Part shown: one piece after another, positions 10,535 to 24,677 of the stretch
Layout: every line of letters starts with the position of its first letter
Numbering within the stretch: position 1 is the first letter of the stretch
Source: Acanthamoeba castellanii str. Neff
Taxonomy: Eukaryota > Discosea > Longamoebia > Acanthamoebidae
Length of the DNA: 64,000 nucleotides
Direction of reading: 5' to 3'
Assembly: GCF_000313135.1 (NCBI RefSeq)
Contig: NW_004457710.1
Coordinates: 45,316 to 109,315, forward strand
Program-made: the position numbers and the translations under genes
Notes under the pieces: model-generated
Told to the model about the DNA's origin: nothing
The model's input: the letters and a program-made list of their open reading frames with translations, nothing else
Databases searched by the model: none

Positions 10535-11439
10535 ATGACTGTGGAATTTTTGTTGTGCTATGAGATTTGACATTTTTGATTTACAGGGCAGTTTTGAAGA
10601 TTTGGATCTGCATGTGTGATTTTGACATGCTAGACTGGTGCTTATAAGTGATATTGAGGGACTTGAGATGAAAATGTTTTCATAAAAACTTGGAATTTGT
10701 GGAGTTAAAAGTGATTTTATCAGTGTGGAATGGAGTGGAATTTTAACTTCAGGAATAGTGCTCCAATTCAGCACAAATGTGAAGAATGAAGTTCAGTGTA
10801 TGTGTGCAACTGACTGGATATGGTGTGAGGCTGAACATGAACTGGATGTGAGGGCAGCATGTTGGCCACTGATTATGGAATTGATGGAGGGTATGAAAGC
10901 AAAAGCAAGGTGCAGTTTGAGGTTGTTCAAAGGAGCACTTTCCCAAAACAAGCAAAGTTCTTATTTTCCAGACCATGTTAACATGCATGATAAACTAAGT
11001 ATTGGTAGGTCAAACATGTAGTCACTGTGTAAGTGTATGTGATAAAGTAAGTGTCTGGTTTTACAGTTTTTGTTGTTGTGTATGCATAGGAGCAAGTCAC
11101 CCTGCCATCAGCCATGGCCAACAACAAGGAACTGTTGAAGCTCCTGAAGGTGGTAACTGCCCCATTGGGTGGTCCTACCACATGCACATCACCTCCACCT
11201 CCCAGCCCTCTGAAGCGAAAAACACAATCATCAACAGTGCTGTCATCTCCATCCTCTCAACATCAGCACATCAGCAGTGCCTTTGAGGTTGCAGGACACC
11301 TAAGTTGTTTTTAAGAGCAGCAAAAAACAGACTTTATACAGACTCAGACCCAAATCTTCAAAACTGCCTTATTCATCTAAAATGTCAAATCTCACAATTT
11401 TAGCACAACAAAAATTCCACCACACAAATTTACAGTCAT
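10535..11439. mobile_element. Possible decayed DNA transposon with imperfect inverted repeats (76-95 bp arms)
   Basis: The left arm 10535-10610 (ATGACTGT..GGAATTTTTGTTGTGCTA..TGAGATTTGACATTTT..GGCAGTTTTGAAGATTTGG) reappears reverse-complemented at 11345-11439 with small indels. The roughly 735-bp interior has short ORFs, for example a plus-strand frame at 11114-11314 beginning MANNKELLKLLKV, but no transposase I can recognise. Arm divergence suggests an old, non-autonomous or dead element. The family is unknown. Confidence 0.6.
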
Positions 11440-11717
11440 GTTTGAGCTGTTTATGTGGTGTATATATACAAATCTGTATCTGTAATGTGACTTGGCTCTG
11501 TGTAGATCTGCACAGCTTACCATTGGTTAGGTTTCTGCCTTCACCACCTGTTGCAGGTTGGGGACTTGGCCTGGGTATGCCACCAGCCCAGACAAAAAAG
11601 GAAAGAAAAGGAGGAAAAGGAAAATGGAAAGAAACGTGAAGTAAGAAGAGGCGGAGAAAGGGTTCGCGGGAAGGGCGTGACATGTTGTCTGCAGAAGAAA
11701 CGTAGAACGGGCAGTAA

Positions 11718-13682
<1,965 letters not shown>

Positions 13683-13969
13683 GGGAGGGCGTAACAACAA
13701 CAACAACGACGACCGACTCGACCGTCAACAACTGATCATAGAACAACAAGCGAACAACAATTTTGCTCGCCTCACGATGTGGGGATGAACTGCGGCTACA
13801 CCTATTTATTCTTCCTCCCCACACCACACCATCCAACCTGCACCATCCCTACCTAACCCCCTTTGTCTCTCCTTCCTCCAAATAAACAACAACCACTTGT
13901 TTCTTTGTACACAACACCTTTCTTTCTTTCTCTCTCTTCGGGCCTCACCCTCGTAGATCGGCCTCGCCA

Positions 13970-16900
13970 CTAGGGCTCATCGGCCTCCTCCTCGTCCTGG
14001 TCCCTCTCCGCCAGCGACAGTTCGAGCTCTTCGTGGCCTTCGTGCGGGTCGTCGTGCTCCTCCTGCTCAGAGGTCTCCTCGCTCTCCTCCTCGTCCTCTC
14101 CGTCCCAGTCGTTGTCTTCCTCGTCGGCCTCGTTGCCTTCCTCCTCCTCGTCCGACGAAGCCGCGCTTCGTGGGAAAGCAGGCAGAGCCGAAGACGCCCC
14201 CCTCTTTCCTCCGCCCTGCGGCGTTGCGCCGGCTCCTCGTCCTCGCGCCACGGCCGTGCTGGTGCGGTGGGATCCACCCGAGGCCTTCGCGCCGTCCGCG
14301 GCTGAATCGTCGTCAGTGGTGTCGTCCTCATCGTCGGCGAAGCCTTCGGTGTCGGTGACCGACGGCACACCGCCGTTGTCGCCGCCCTCTCCTTTGCCAC
14401 CGCCGCCGCCGGTGGTGGCGGCGCCTCCTCCGTCGCCCGGCTCCGCGTGGGCCTCGTCTTCGGCGGCCCGGGCGTGAGCGGAGGGCTTGGCCTTTTGCGG
14501 TCCCGTGGTCTCGTGGTAGTCGTGGGCTGGCGGTTTGGACGACCGCTTCTGCATTGCCGCCCCCGCCGCGGCCAAGCCCACCACCGGCGACTCCACTCGG
14601 CTGTGCTGCTGCTGCCCTTGGTCCTCACCCGTCGATCGTTTGCGAGCCTGAGCCACGATGGTGTCGGCCTCGCCAGCGTTCTGGTGGTCTGGCGTCGCCC
14701 TGCCGGCGCTGACCTCGGCGACTCTGTCGCCTTCCACAGCAGGCTGGTCGCGCAGGCCGCCGCGCTTTGGCGGCTTCTTGAAGAAGCCCACCTCGCCGTC
14801 GTCCTCCCTCTCGTCCTCACTGCCGCCACTTCTCCTGGCGCCGTTGCCTTTGGAGCGGCTGCGGTCGGCGGCACTGCTGTCGGCGGCACTGCTGTCGGCT
14901 TCGCATTCTTTCGAGGCCTTACGCTCCTTGGCAGCAGCGGCGGCGGCGATCGCGGGGTTCTGTCGATCACGCGGTCTTTTTGGCCGCTCGTGGGCGTCCG
15001 GGTTGGCGGTCTTGCTGCTGCTGCTGCCGCTGCCGACGTTGGTGCGGCGAGGCGGGCGCGCGGCGGGGGACGCGCACTCTGTCCCACCACCACCGCCACC
15101 AGCGGCAGCTGCCGTTGGCGATGGACCCTCTCTCGACGGCTGGCGGCTCTCGCCTTCCTCCTCGTCCTCGTCCTCCTCTTCGGTGTTGGAGGAGGAAGCG
15201 GACGACGAGGAGGCCGATGTCCCCGTGGTATGCTTTCGGGATCCCCTCCTCTTGTGGCGCTCGTCGCTAGTGCTGCTGCTGGAGCTGCTGCTGCTGCTAT
15301 CACTATCGCTGTCGCTGCTGCTGCTACTCGTGTCGTCCGTGTCGCTGCTGCTGCTGCTACTACTGCTGCAGTGGCGGTGTATGTGTAAGTCAATAAGACC
15401 CACCTTGCGCCCAACGCGATTCGTGTGGAGGTGTGTGGTGCGCGCGCTTGTGTGTGTGTGTGTGTGTGTGTGCGTGCGTGACCTGTCGCTGCTTTCGTTA
15501 CGAGCGGAGCCCGGAGGGAAGACGCTCTTTTTCCATCGGCGGAACGTGGCGCGTATCTTGTAGACGGCCTCGTTGAACTCCCAGCCCTCTCCCTCGTGGA
15601 GGTTGAACTCGATGTAGGGGTTCTGAGCGTTCGCCATTGTCCCCATGGATATCCACCATTCACCATTCCCCAGCCACCACCAGCCATCCGTCCGCCCAGC
15701 CATACACCCACCCGACGAAGGAGCAGGGTCAGCGCACGCCCGTTGTTGGTTGGTTGGTTGGTTGGTTGTATGGGGGCGGGGCATGTGGGTGGGAGGGCGT
15801 ACCCCTTTGGAGTATTTGCGCTTCTTGAGGGTGATGGAGAACTTGAGCTCCTTCTTGGTGTACACGCACTTGTACATCAGCAAGTGGTGCCTCTTGGTGG
15901 GTGCCGCCGGGAAGAGGTGGATGTTGAGCCCCGCCACGATCTCGCGGATGCGGTTCCACGGCATCGTGTAGTCCTCGAATCGGCTATCCAATTGCAACTG
16001 CACCCACCCACGCACGACACCACCGCACCCACCCACCCACGACACGTGGTCAGCTCCTCTCGGCTCACCAGCCCACGGTAGCAGTGGAGCCCGACGACGC
16101 GCAATTGGTCGTGCGTGCGTGCGTGCGTGCGTGCGTGTGGAGGGGTGTACGCACGACATAGCGGGCGAGGGCCGGCTCCTTGATGGGTCCGTCAAACCAA
16201 GGGTGCTTGAGGATTTTGGAGCACGAGGGGCGGTTTGCGGGATCCGGCTGGAGGATCATGTCGATGAGGTCCTTGGCGTCCGCAGACAGCCGCTCCGGCA
16301 TTTCGAAGCGCGCCTGCGCCACACAGCTGAGGAACTCCTGCGGGTTGCGCGAAAAGAACGGAGGCTTGCCGGCCAGCAGACGATACCTGCCACACACAGA
16401 TGTATACGCAGAGAAATCCATAATTAATAAAATAGCAATATAAAATGCATCGCCACCAGCATCACCACTCCCGGGTCACTTAGCAACAGGCACTCCCCAG
16501 AGGGGTGGGGGCGGGGGGGGGGGGAGGAGGAGGTACAGGATGACGCCGAGTGCCCAGATGTCGATCTTTTCGCCGGAGTAGCACTGGCCCTGCACCTGCT
16601 CCGGCGACAGGTGGTAGAGGCTGCCCACGAGTCGCGTGTTGAAGAGGTCCCACCCCTCCTTGTAGATCCCGGCGTGACCAAAGTCCGAAATTTTGAGGTG
16701 CCCGTTGTTGTCGATGAGCAGGTTCTCCAGCTTGAGATCTCGGTGGCACACGCCCTGCCACACGCGCACACACATACGCACACGTCACGCACAGACAATA
16801 TTCGCGATGAGATGGTCCCCTATGACGGGTGGCGGAGGCCACGTTGCGCGCGTGTCATGCGTCGCGTGGTGAAGGGTGTGCCCACCTTGTTGTGGCAGTA

Positions 16901-19112
16901 TTTGAGGCCCTTGATCAGCTGGGGCATGTAGTATCTGGCGAGCCGCTCGGAAAGGGGCTTCATTTCGACGTAGTTGGAGAGGGAACCACCACCGCAGAGC
17001 TCCATGACGAAGAACACGTACTCCTCGTTCTCCAGCACCTCATTGAGTTTGACGATGCTGGGGTGATCGAGCATCATCATCGCCTGCGCCGTCGTCGTGT
17101 GCGTTATTTGTGTCGTGTGTGAGGAACCGGAGCACCGCTCGTTACCCTCACTGCAAAAACGAACGCGCACGCCAATGCCCTCCAGCTGGTGTGTGTCGTG
17201 TGTGTGTCGTGTGTGGCACCTTGAGTTCCACGTCGACGCGGGACATGTCGCTGACGTCGCCCCGTTTGATGACCTTGATCGCTTTCTTCTCCCCCGTTTC
17301 CGTGTTGATGGCCAAACGCACGATGCTGTTGGCCCCGCTGCCCAGCTTTCGTTTCAGCTCGTATCTCCCGATCCTCCGCTTGCGCTGTGTGGATCCAAAA
17401 GACGGGGAACAGGGCAAGTCAAGGCACACACGCGCGTGAGTGAGGCGGCTTTCGGGACTGCCTCGCGAGGGGGGGGGTACCGTGCGGGCATAGCCCTCCT
17501 CGTAGTGGCGCATGATGAGGTCTGCGAGGACCATGAACTCCTCGCGCGTGAGGGTCCCCGATTTGTTGGTGGCGTACTCCTCCAGCAGGCGCTGCCCCAC
17601 CTTGGTCGGGTCGATGCACTGCTCGTTGGGTTGGGGGTTGGGGGGGTTGGGGGGGGGGGAGGTTGGGGGGGTTGGTGAGCGGACGTGGGAGGGGGCAAGC
17701 GGCGGGCGGGCGGGCGGGCGGGCGGGCACCTTTTCATAGGAGAGGTCGGAGATGCGGATGCCGTCCTTCTCCAGGGCCTTGAGGATGAGGTTGAGCTCCT
17801 CCACTTCGATGTCCCCGTCCTTGTCCACGTCGGCCTGGCGTGGCCAAGGCCCACCACGGCAGAGTGAGTGGGTGGGCATAGGTAGGTAGTACGGATACGG
17901 TTAGGCTACAGTGACAGTGGTTATGGGAACGATCGGCAGCCGTCGCGAGCAGCAGCCACCTGTGCGCGCGCCCGCCACGCACGCAGGTGTGAAAAAGGAG
18001 GAGGAGGAGGAAGGAGGTGCGCACCAGGCGGAAGAGCCAGTCCATGTAGCGCTTGCGGCCCTCGCTGCGGCGCAGGAGGTTGATCAGGAAGGCCTTGGCC
18101 TCCTCCGAAAGCAGCACCTGCAGCTCGTCCGAGCGACGAGACAGCCCGCCCAGCTGGCCTATTTCGGGGAGCGAGGAGGTGTCAGATCTGCACGCCCGCC
18201 TGGGCTAGGCAGGCTGGAGAAGCAGGCGGCGGCGGCGGCGGCGGCGGCGATGGGTACTTTCGAGGTGGGAGAGCTGAGGGGAGCCCTGCCCGATGATGCA
18301 CGGCGTCTCCGAGTTGCGCGACAGCTTCAGCTTGGATGCTGCCGCCCCGCCATTCCAAAGGCATCGCATCGCGGGTGAGCACAGACACAGAAAACACACG
18401 CGACACGACCAGCGACGCGACACAGGCAGGGCGGCAGTCTCCGTGGGGTCCCCGTACCGGCGTTTTCGTCGAGGGTCGTCCATGCTCGCGAGAAGCTGTC
18501 GGCGTTTAAACGGCAGAGGGTGCATGCAGCCAACGACAGAGACATCAGACGTCAGGCACCATTCAATGGGGGAGGGGGGGATATAGCTTTTGGAGGGGGG
18601 CGCGTACTCCTCATCTTCCTCGGGCTTGTTGTTGTCCTTGTCCTTGCGCCGCTTTTTCTTCTTGTCCTTGTCCTTGTTCTTCCTCTCCTTGTCCTGGTTC
18701 TTCTTTTCGGTGCGCCGCTTCTTCTTGTGCTTCTTCTTGTGCGCTTGCATGTGCCGCACCCACTTCTCAAACTCCTCTCTGTCGAGCGCACCGTCCTCTC
18801 CATCATCGAACTGTTGCCAACACCCACCCACACCACCGCGCGCCAGCCGCTTTCGTGTGAATAGACAGGGTGCACGGGGCTTGCTGCTCAAGCACGCGAC
18901 ACAGCAACGACGCGCCAGAAGAAGAAGAACAAGACAAGGACACCAACGCGGTTACACCTTTTTTGGGGGGGAGGGGGGGGGCATACACGGAAGAGAAGGA
19001 GGGGCGACTGTGCAAAATTGCCGTTGAGGAGGTCGTCGAGGGTGAGCACGCCATCCTTGGTCTTGTCGAGCTGCTCGAACAGCTTCTTGGGTGCCGAGGT
19101 GTCGTTGCCCAT
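13970..19112 (-). CDS. EF-hand-containing Ser/Thr protein kinase (CAMK/AMPK-like) with a Ser/Asp/Glu-rich tail
   Basis: A multi-exon gene. The N-terminus MGNDTSAPKK fits an N-myristoylation signal. EF-hand-like loops come first: DKTKDGVLTLDD (about 19050), DDGEDGALDREE (about 18780), DVDKDGDIEVEE (about 17820) and a degenerate ATNKSGTLTREE (about 17550). A Lys-rich linker lies between the pairs. The kinase domain follows: glycine loop KLGSGANSIV, catalytic lysine in KAIKVIKRG, HPSIVKL, HRDLKLEN, DFGHAG, SPE in place of APE, and DIWALGVILYLLL (about 17400-16150). A possible KA1-like segment (YKCVYTKKELKFSI) comes next. The last exon (15370-13970) is a very acidic, Ser-rich disordered tail ending at TAG 13970-13972. 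Classical CDPKs have EF-hands after the kinase, so this is the reverse order. Activity is predicted (K, D, DFG present). Exon joins are by inspection. Confidence 0.8.
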
Positions 19113-19354
19113 CGGGGCCGGGTTTTAATTGCTTGCGTGGGGGGGGAGGGCTGCACGACGCGTAGGCTGACCCACCGACAAGCAAGCAGGGGAGAGGAGT
19201 AGTGCCGCGTCTCCTGGGCCGGTGAATGGGCGGCCGCGATGCAATGTGGAAACAGAAATGCAGCCCCCGCGTGTAGCTTTTTCCTCCCTCCTTTTCCCTT
19301 TGGCGGGCAATTTTTTTTTCTTCTCGCGCTCAAGGAAACAGTGCAGCGGAGGAG

Positions 19355-20969
19355 ATGAAGATGAGCCGGCACGCAGCAGTCCAACAGCGGGGCGCAGCAC
19401 TCGCATCTCTCATCGTGCCCCGGGGCGGAGGCCTCCCGGCGGCCACCATGCCCACCACGTCCCTGCTCCTCCGGTCCTATGCAGCAGCGGCCACCACCAC
19501 CGCCAGCAGCCGGGGCTCTCTGTCCTCCTCCGGCAGCTCTGGCACGCCGCCGGCTGCAGACGAAGGCCGCGCCGTGGCCCACGTGCGGAGGCGCGAGGGC
19601 GGCCCTCTTCGTGTCCTCATCTCCGGCGCCACCGTCGGCGGCCTCACCCTCGGTACCCACCACCACCCTTCCATTATACCCCCCCCCGCTTCCTGGCCCA
19701 CCACCAAATCTCCGCAACCTACGGGCTGGGCTGGGCTGGGCTGGGCAGGTGGGGGAACTGGGCGTGCCACCGTCGGGCCACCCCCTCTTCCCCCCGTTCC
19801 CCTTCCCAATGCCCGCCCCCAGCAGAGACGCGTGGGGCCTACGTGCTGACCCCCTCCCTCTCGTGGCTGCTGCTGTGGTGGTCGTGGTGGCGGTCGCTGC
19901 TGTCGTGGCTGCTGCTGCTGGTGGTGGTCGTGGTGGCGGTGGTGGCGGGCAGCTCACTGCCTGCGGGCGAGGGGCATCCAAGCGGAGGTGGTGGAGGCCG
20001 ACAGCAACTACGACCGCTTTGTCGGTACGCGCCCACTACCACCTACTACCACCACCTACTATTGCCTCGTGTCGCGCTGCTGCTGCTGCTGCTCGTGGTG
20101 GTGGCGGTGGCGGCGGCGGCGGGTTGGAGGGGAGATATGCATACCGAACAGCAGAGACTCACCACTGGGCGCCTGGGTGTGCACCACACGCAACGTGTCG
20201 TGTGATCCCCAATGCTCGCTGGTGGGTGGGTGGGTGGGGCTACCAGGGAGAAGCGCGGTCGTGTCGGGCGACGCGTTGCGCGTCCTGCAGGGCCTCGGCC
20301 TGCGTTCCGTGCTTGAGAGGGAAGGTACGGCCAACGGATATTTGGATTGCCACCACGGGCACACCGGGCAGCAGCACGCAGCAGCACGCAGCACTATGAC
20401 ACGCGGGGACGGGCCACACGTGTTCACTTTGTTTGGGGGGGGGTTGGTTGGTGTCCGCCGGGGGGGGGCTTGCACTGACGGGCGGCGCGCGCAGGGACGG
20501 TACTGGCCAAGGCCGTCACGGGCCTCTACTCGGGCAAGAGCATCCACCAGCAGAACTTTGAGCCGCCCACGCAGGACCAAGGCGCCGGAGCCGTCGCCAT
20601 CCCGGCCTTCGCCCTCGCCGAGGTACCCCCCCTTGCGGGCCACCACCTTGGCATCGCCCCCTGCCCCCCTGCCCCCCCACATTCCATCCCGCCACACGCC
20701 ACATCCGGATGCACGCATTGTATATTTACATTTCAGAGAGAGAGAGAGAGAAAAGGGGGTTGGCCCGGCACGGCACAGTCACCGACTGATCACGACCTCC
20801 CTCCTCCCTCCTCGCCCATGCGATCTCCAGCTGTTGGCAGAGAGCTGGGAGAGCCGAGGCGGCCGCATCAACACGTCCACTGCTATCCTCACCATGCGCG
20901 TACGCCCTCCCTCTCCTACGTAGCAGCCCCCCCTCCACGGTTCTCCTGCCCGCGTGCCTGCGACACACA

Positions 20970-21002
<33 letters not shown>

Positions 21003-22602
21003 CGACACGAGGGAGGGAGGGGCAATGCGACAGTGGGCGGATTCGTGCGCCGTTGGAAGAGGAGAAGGATAGGCCAAGTGCCACACAACTCACACCGGGG
21101 CGGCGGCGGCGGCGGCGCGGGGAGTACAGGAGGTGGCGGGTACGGGCGTGCGGTGCTCGTTCAGGGATGCGAAGATGGGCAGCCGGGACTACGACCTCAT
21201 CGTACTGGCCGACGGCGTCAATTCCGGGGTACGCCCCACGCGTCTCCCCTCCCCACGATCACCGTCAGTGCTGGCGCGCGCGCGCGCTCGGTGTGCCCCT
21301 CCACTTCTTTCCCTCGGCGCTAACCAACCGGGATCCTCGCATGCGTGGTCGTGCCCACCGCCGCCGCATGGAACCACGCACGCGTGCGCAGAACACGCCG
21401 GAGGTTCTCAAGGAGGAGATCTACCAGAACCCGTACATGACCGCCACGCAAGTGGGTGCCTACGGCGTGTGGAGCACCTACCTCCCACGCCCCTTCACCA
21501 TCGCCCCCGACCAGGCCGTCGACGTCTTGTACGCCGCCGCCGCCGCCTCCCCCTCCCCCTCCCCGCGCCGCACACCACGTGGTGGTCGTGCACTGTGCAC
21601 CGCTGACACCTCCCCCTCCACCCACAATCTCCTCCATTCTCCATCTCGCCGTCGCCCGCGTGCTGCCGTTACGGCGCCGGGTGTGCATCATCAGGGGACT
21701 CGGGAGCCGAGCGGGCTACGTCCCCATGCCCGAGGACCTCCTCTACTTCTGGGCCACCCATAGGTGCGGGTCTCGTGTGGTCTGTCGTCTGTCGCGTACC
21801 AGCTGCTCCTTGTGCCGGGCCCTGCTCTGCCCCTCCCCCACTCCTCCAGTGCTCGTTCCAGTTCATGTGTGCATCGTGTGTGTCGTGTGTGGTCGTGTGT
21901 GTCGTGTGTGTCGTGTGTGTCGTGTGTGTCCTTGCCTGCTTGTCACCTATCTCTCGGCGGCGTGGTGTTGTCGGCGGTGGTTGGGTGGTTGCGCGTGCGT
22001 GCCGCTACTTACGCCACTTTCTTTTCATCAACCCATGTGTGTGTGTGTGTACACATTATGTACATATCCCATATCCCATATCTAGGGCGGACATGGCGCC
22101 GTTCCTGAAGGGCGGGGCGAGGGAGGCGCGGGAGTGGCCGTCGGTGGGCGGCGGGTTCGAGAAGGGGTTCAGCATGCGCACGGTGGTGCAGCAGGTGGAG
22201 CAGAGCGACCGCACGTGCTGGGTGCACTACCCGCGGGACATGCGCATCAAGCAGTGGACCCACCGCGCCGGCCGCGTGGCGCTCCTCGGGTCGGGGGCCT
22301 ACAGCACGGCACCCCTGCCCTTGCACGAGGCCGCCCTGCCCATCGAGGACGCCGCCGTGCTGGCCCACGCCCTCGCCACCCACCCACTCCCGGCCGACGC
22401 CCTCGCCGCCTACGCCGCCCGCCGCAAGCCCCGCGTCGAGGCCGCCCAGGACTGGGCCTGGTACCTCCACACCCAGGCCACCAAGACCGGCCGCTGGCAG
22501 CTCGCCCTCCGCAACTTCTGGCTCACCGCCGGACCCGGACGCCTCACCTTCGCCCGCCGCAGCTCCGCCCTCGCACGCCCCCTCTCCTCCTCCTCCTCCT
22601 AG
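19355..22602 (+). CDS. FAD-dependent monooxygenase (aromatic-ring hydroxylase-like), possibly mitochondrial
   Basis: A multi-exon flavoprotein. The Ala/Ser/Arg-rich N-terminus (MKMSRHAAVQQRG onward, about 70 residues) looks like a mitochondrial transit peptide. The dinucleotide-binding segment LRVLISGATVGGLTL follows; the third Gly of GxGxxG is replaced, as in the GASIAG branch of the family. Further conserved pieces are VVEADSNYDRF, VSGDALRVLQGLGL, YDLIVLADGVNSG (the DG motif) and GRVALLGSGAYST near 22270, where the usual GD..H motif (LLGDAAH) is altered to GSGAYS. The C-terminal exon is long and ends SSSSS-stop at 22602. The substrate cannot be deduced. Divergently transcribed from the kinase with about 240 bp between starts. 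Confidence 0.75.
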
Positions 22603-22885
22603 CTTGCTCGAGCTCCTAGGAGTGCTGCTGCTGCTGCTGCTGCGGCCCCTGCAACAAGGCACCAGCCACCCCCCCCACGCACGACCCCGACCCCATTCAT
22701 CACGTCGGAGGGGGGGGGTATTAGACGAGGGGAAGATGCCAAGGAGGGAATGTTCGGTGCGAGTGTTTGGCCGAAAAGCCGTCGGAAATGCACGTGTTGG
22801 AGTCAGAGGCGACCGGCGAGCATTTAGAGTTTACGAGACAAACACCTAAACCAGTAGCGTGGCTAGCGTTTATATATATTTTTAT

Positions 22886-24595
22886 ATGGAGACCACCCAA
22901 CAGCAGCAAGCGGCCACTGACGTTACCTACAGCGAAGGTGTTCACCTACGAGAAGAACGACGGCGAGGTTGGTTAGGGTGTCGCTCACGTTGGGCGTGGT
23001 GGTGTTCGGGGTGCTGGGTGGGTGGGGTGGGACAGTGAATTGCTCCCAGCACTGCCGGCCCCTGGGCAGCTCCGAGTGCGGCCCACCGTGCAAAGGGGGG
23101 CAGGGGGCGGGGGCTCCCCCGCCGGCCAACGCGCCGCCCGTGCGCGAGGAGGAGTGGAGGGAGACGGCAGACGGGGGCGCGTGGGGCGTGGCGGGCGAAT
23201 GGCGGGTGGAGCGCCTGGCCTCCCTCGCCGCTCGCCAGGTGGTCCTCGACCCCTCGTGGCGCCTCCTCGCTCCTCGCCTGCCCCACGACCTCGCCGTCCT
23301 TCTACGCCACGCCGCCGCCAGGTTCATCCCACCCCTCCCCCCTATCACTGCTCCCTACCACCGCGGCGCTGAGTGCCACCTTCTCACCGCCGCCCCCACC
23401 ACCACCACCCCGGGTCCTTGTGAACGGCGTGGTCTTGGCCGTCATCGTGGCACGTCATGACCGCAGAAAGAAACGTGCGCCCCACCGACAGTCATCACCA
23501 CCATCACCACGCGCGAGGGCCTGACCTAGTATGTGGCGGGGGGCGGGGCACAGTGCAGGAGAAGATGGTGCGGGTGTCGCAGAAGTGCGTGGTGGTGTGC
23601 AAGCCCCTCACCCTCGGGCAGGTGATCCAATTCGAAGGCGGCTACGCTCCCGCCCACGCCGAAGCGACCTGCCGCCTGCGCTTTCACTGGCAACTCAAGG
23701 CACGCGCACCTCCCATCGGCCATCAGCACCTGCTGCAGCGCCTGCAGCTGCTGCCACGGGCCCTGGCTGGAGGTATTGTGGTGCTGGGAAGTGGCTAGCC
23801 GTAGCGCTGATGAGGGCGCACGTGGCGGTGTGGCGGGTGGCGGTGTGGTTGGTCGTCTGGCCAGGAATTCTACGGCCTCTTCGATGGCCTCAGCCTCTCG
23901 GGGGACGAGGCCTGGACAAAAGGCGTCAACCTGTGGCCGCTCACCTTGTGCCTCAAGTCCCTCCCCGGCGTGTTTGGTGACGAGGACCTCGCGCAGGAGT
24001 GGTGCGCCCCTCCCCCTTCTCCCGCACCACCCATCCCACCGACGCCAACGCCTAACAGCCCCTCCTCCCCCATCTGGTGCGTGCGTGCGTGCGTGGGACC
24101 TGTACAGGGTCGAGGTGCAGGAGAGTAGAGGTCTGCCCAGGGAGAACTGCTGCGCGTGGCCCACGTGGCTGCCGCTGGGCTGCGAATCGGAGAGCACCAT
24201 TTTCTTCATCAACTGCGCGCCATCGAGCCCCTACTTCGGCCAGCTGAGGTACGCCCGACCCGCCACCTACCTACGCACAGGCTGACCACCCACGGGCCTT
24301 TGGTGGGGGGGGGCGTGTAGATACATCGTGACGACGGTGCAGGACGACCACTTCCTCGCCTGTTCTCTCGGCAAATTCTTCAGGTGGGGTTGTGCACTCC
24401 TATGTTGTTGATGTACTATGTGCGCTAATACGGCATAAGCACCGCGACAGCATTTTGGAGCGCTACGTGGGCCAGACGGGAGGCGGAGAAGACGCCCCCA
24501 GCCTCACCGATTGGCTGCACCGCGACGCCATTTCCCACCACCACCACCATCACCACCACTACGGCCACAACACGGCCACAGCCGCACACAAATAA
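22886..24595 (+). CDS. SMI1/KNR4 (SUKH)-like protein, multi-exon
   Basis: A short-exon gene without a secure start; ATG 22886 (METTQQQQAATDV) is my best guess, and ATG 22788 is an alternative. Segments visible in order: EWRVERLASL..LPHDLAVLLRH (about 23190-23320), VVVCKPLTLGQVIQFEGGY (about 23590), EFYGLFDGLSLSGDEAW (about 23865), CCAWPTWLPLGCESESTIFF (about 24150), YIVTTVQDDHFLAC (about 24325) and TDWLHRDAISHH near the end. The order 'LP.DL', 'LYDG', 'W.P.G....F' and a closing 'F..WL' resembles SMI1/KNR4 domains, which in fungi act in cell-wall and signalling control. This is inferred from pattern only. A His-rich run precedes the stop. Convergent with the MOSC gene, 82 bp apart. Confidence 0.5.
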
Positions 24596-24677
24596 ATTGG
24601 AACAAAACAACCGTCTTCGTACGCGCCCCGAAGGGAAAAGTCGCTTCGGGGAGGAGGAGGAGGAAGGGGGTGTGTGC

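Noticed and set aside
14447..15563. Long plus-strand ORFs opposite the kinase tail (Ser/Leu/Ala/Val runs)
   Set aside because: They are the complement of Ser/Asp/Glu codon runs in the acidic tail; no start context or domain.
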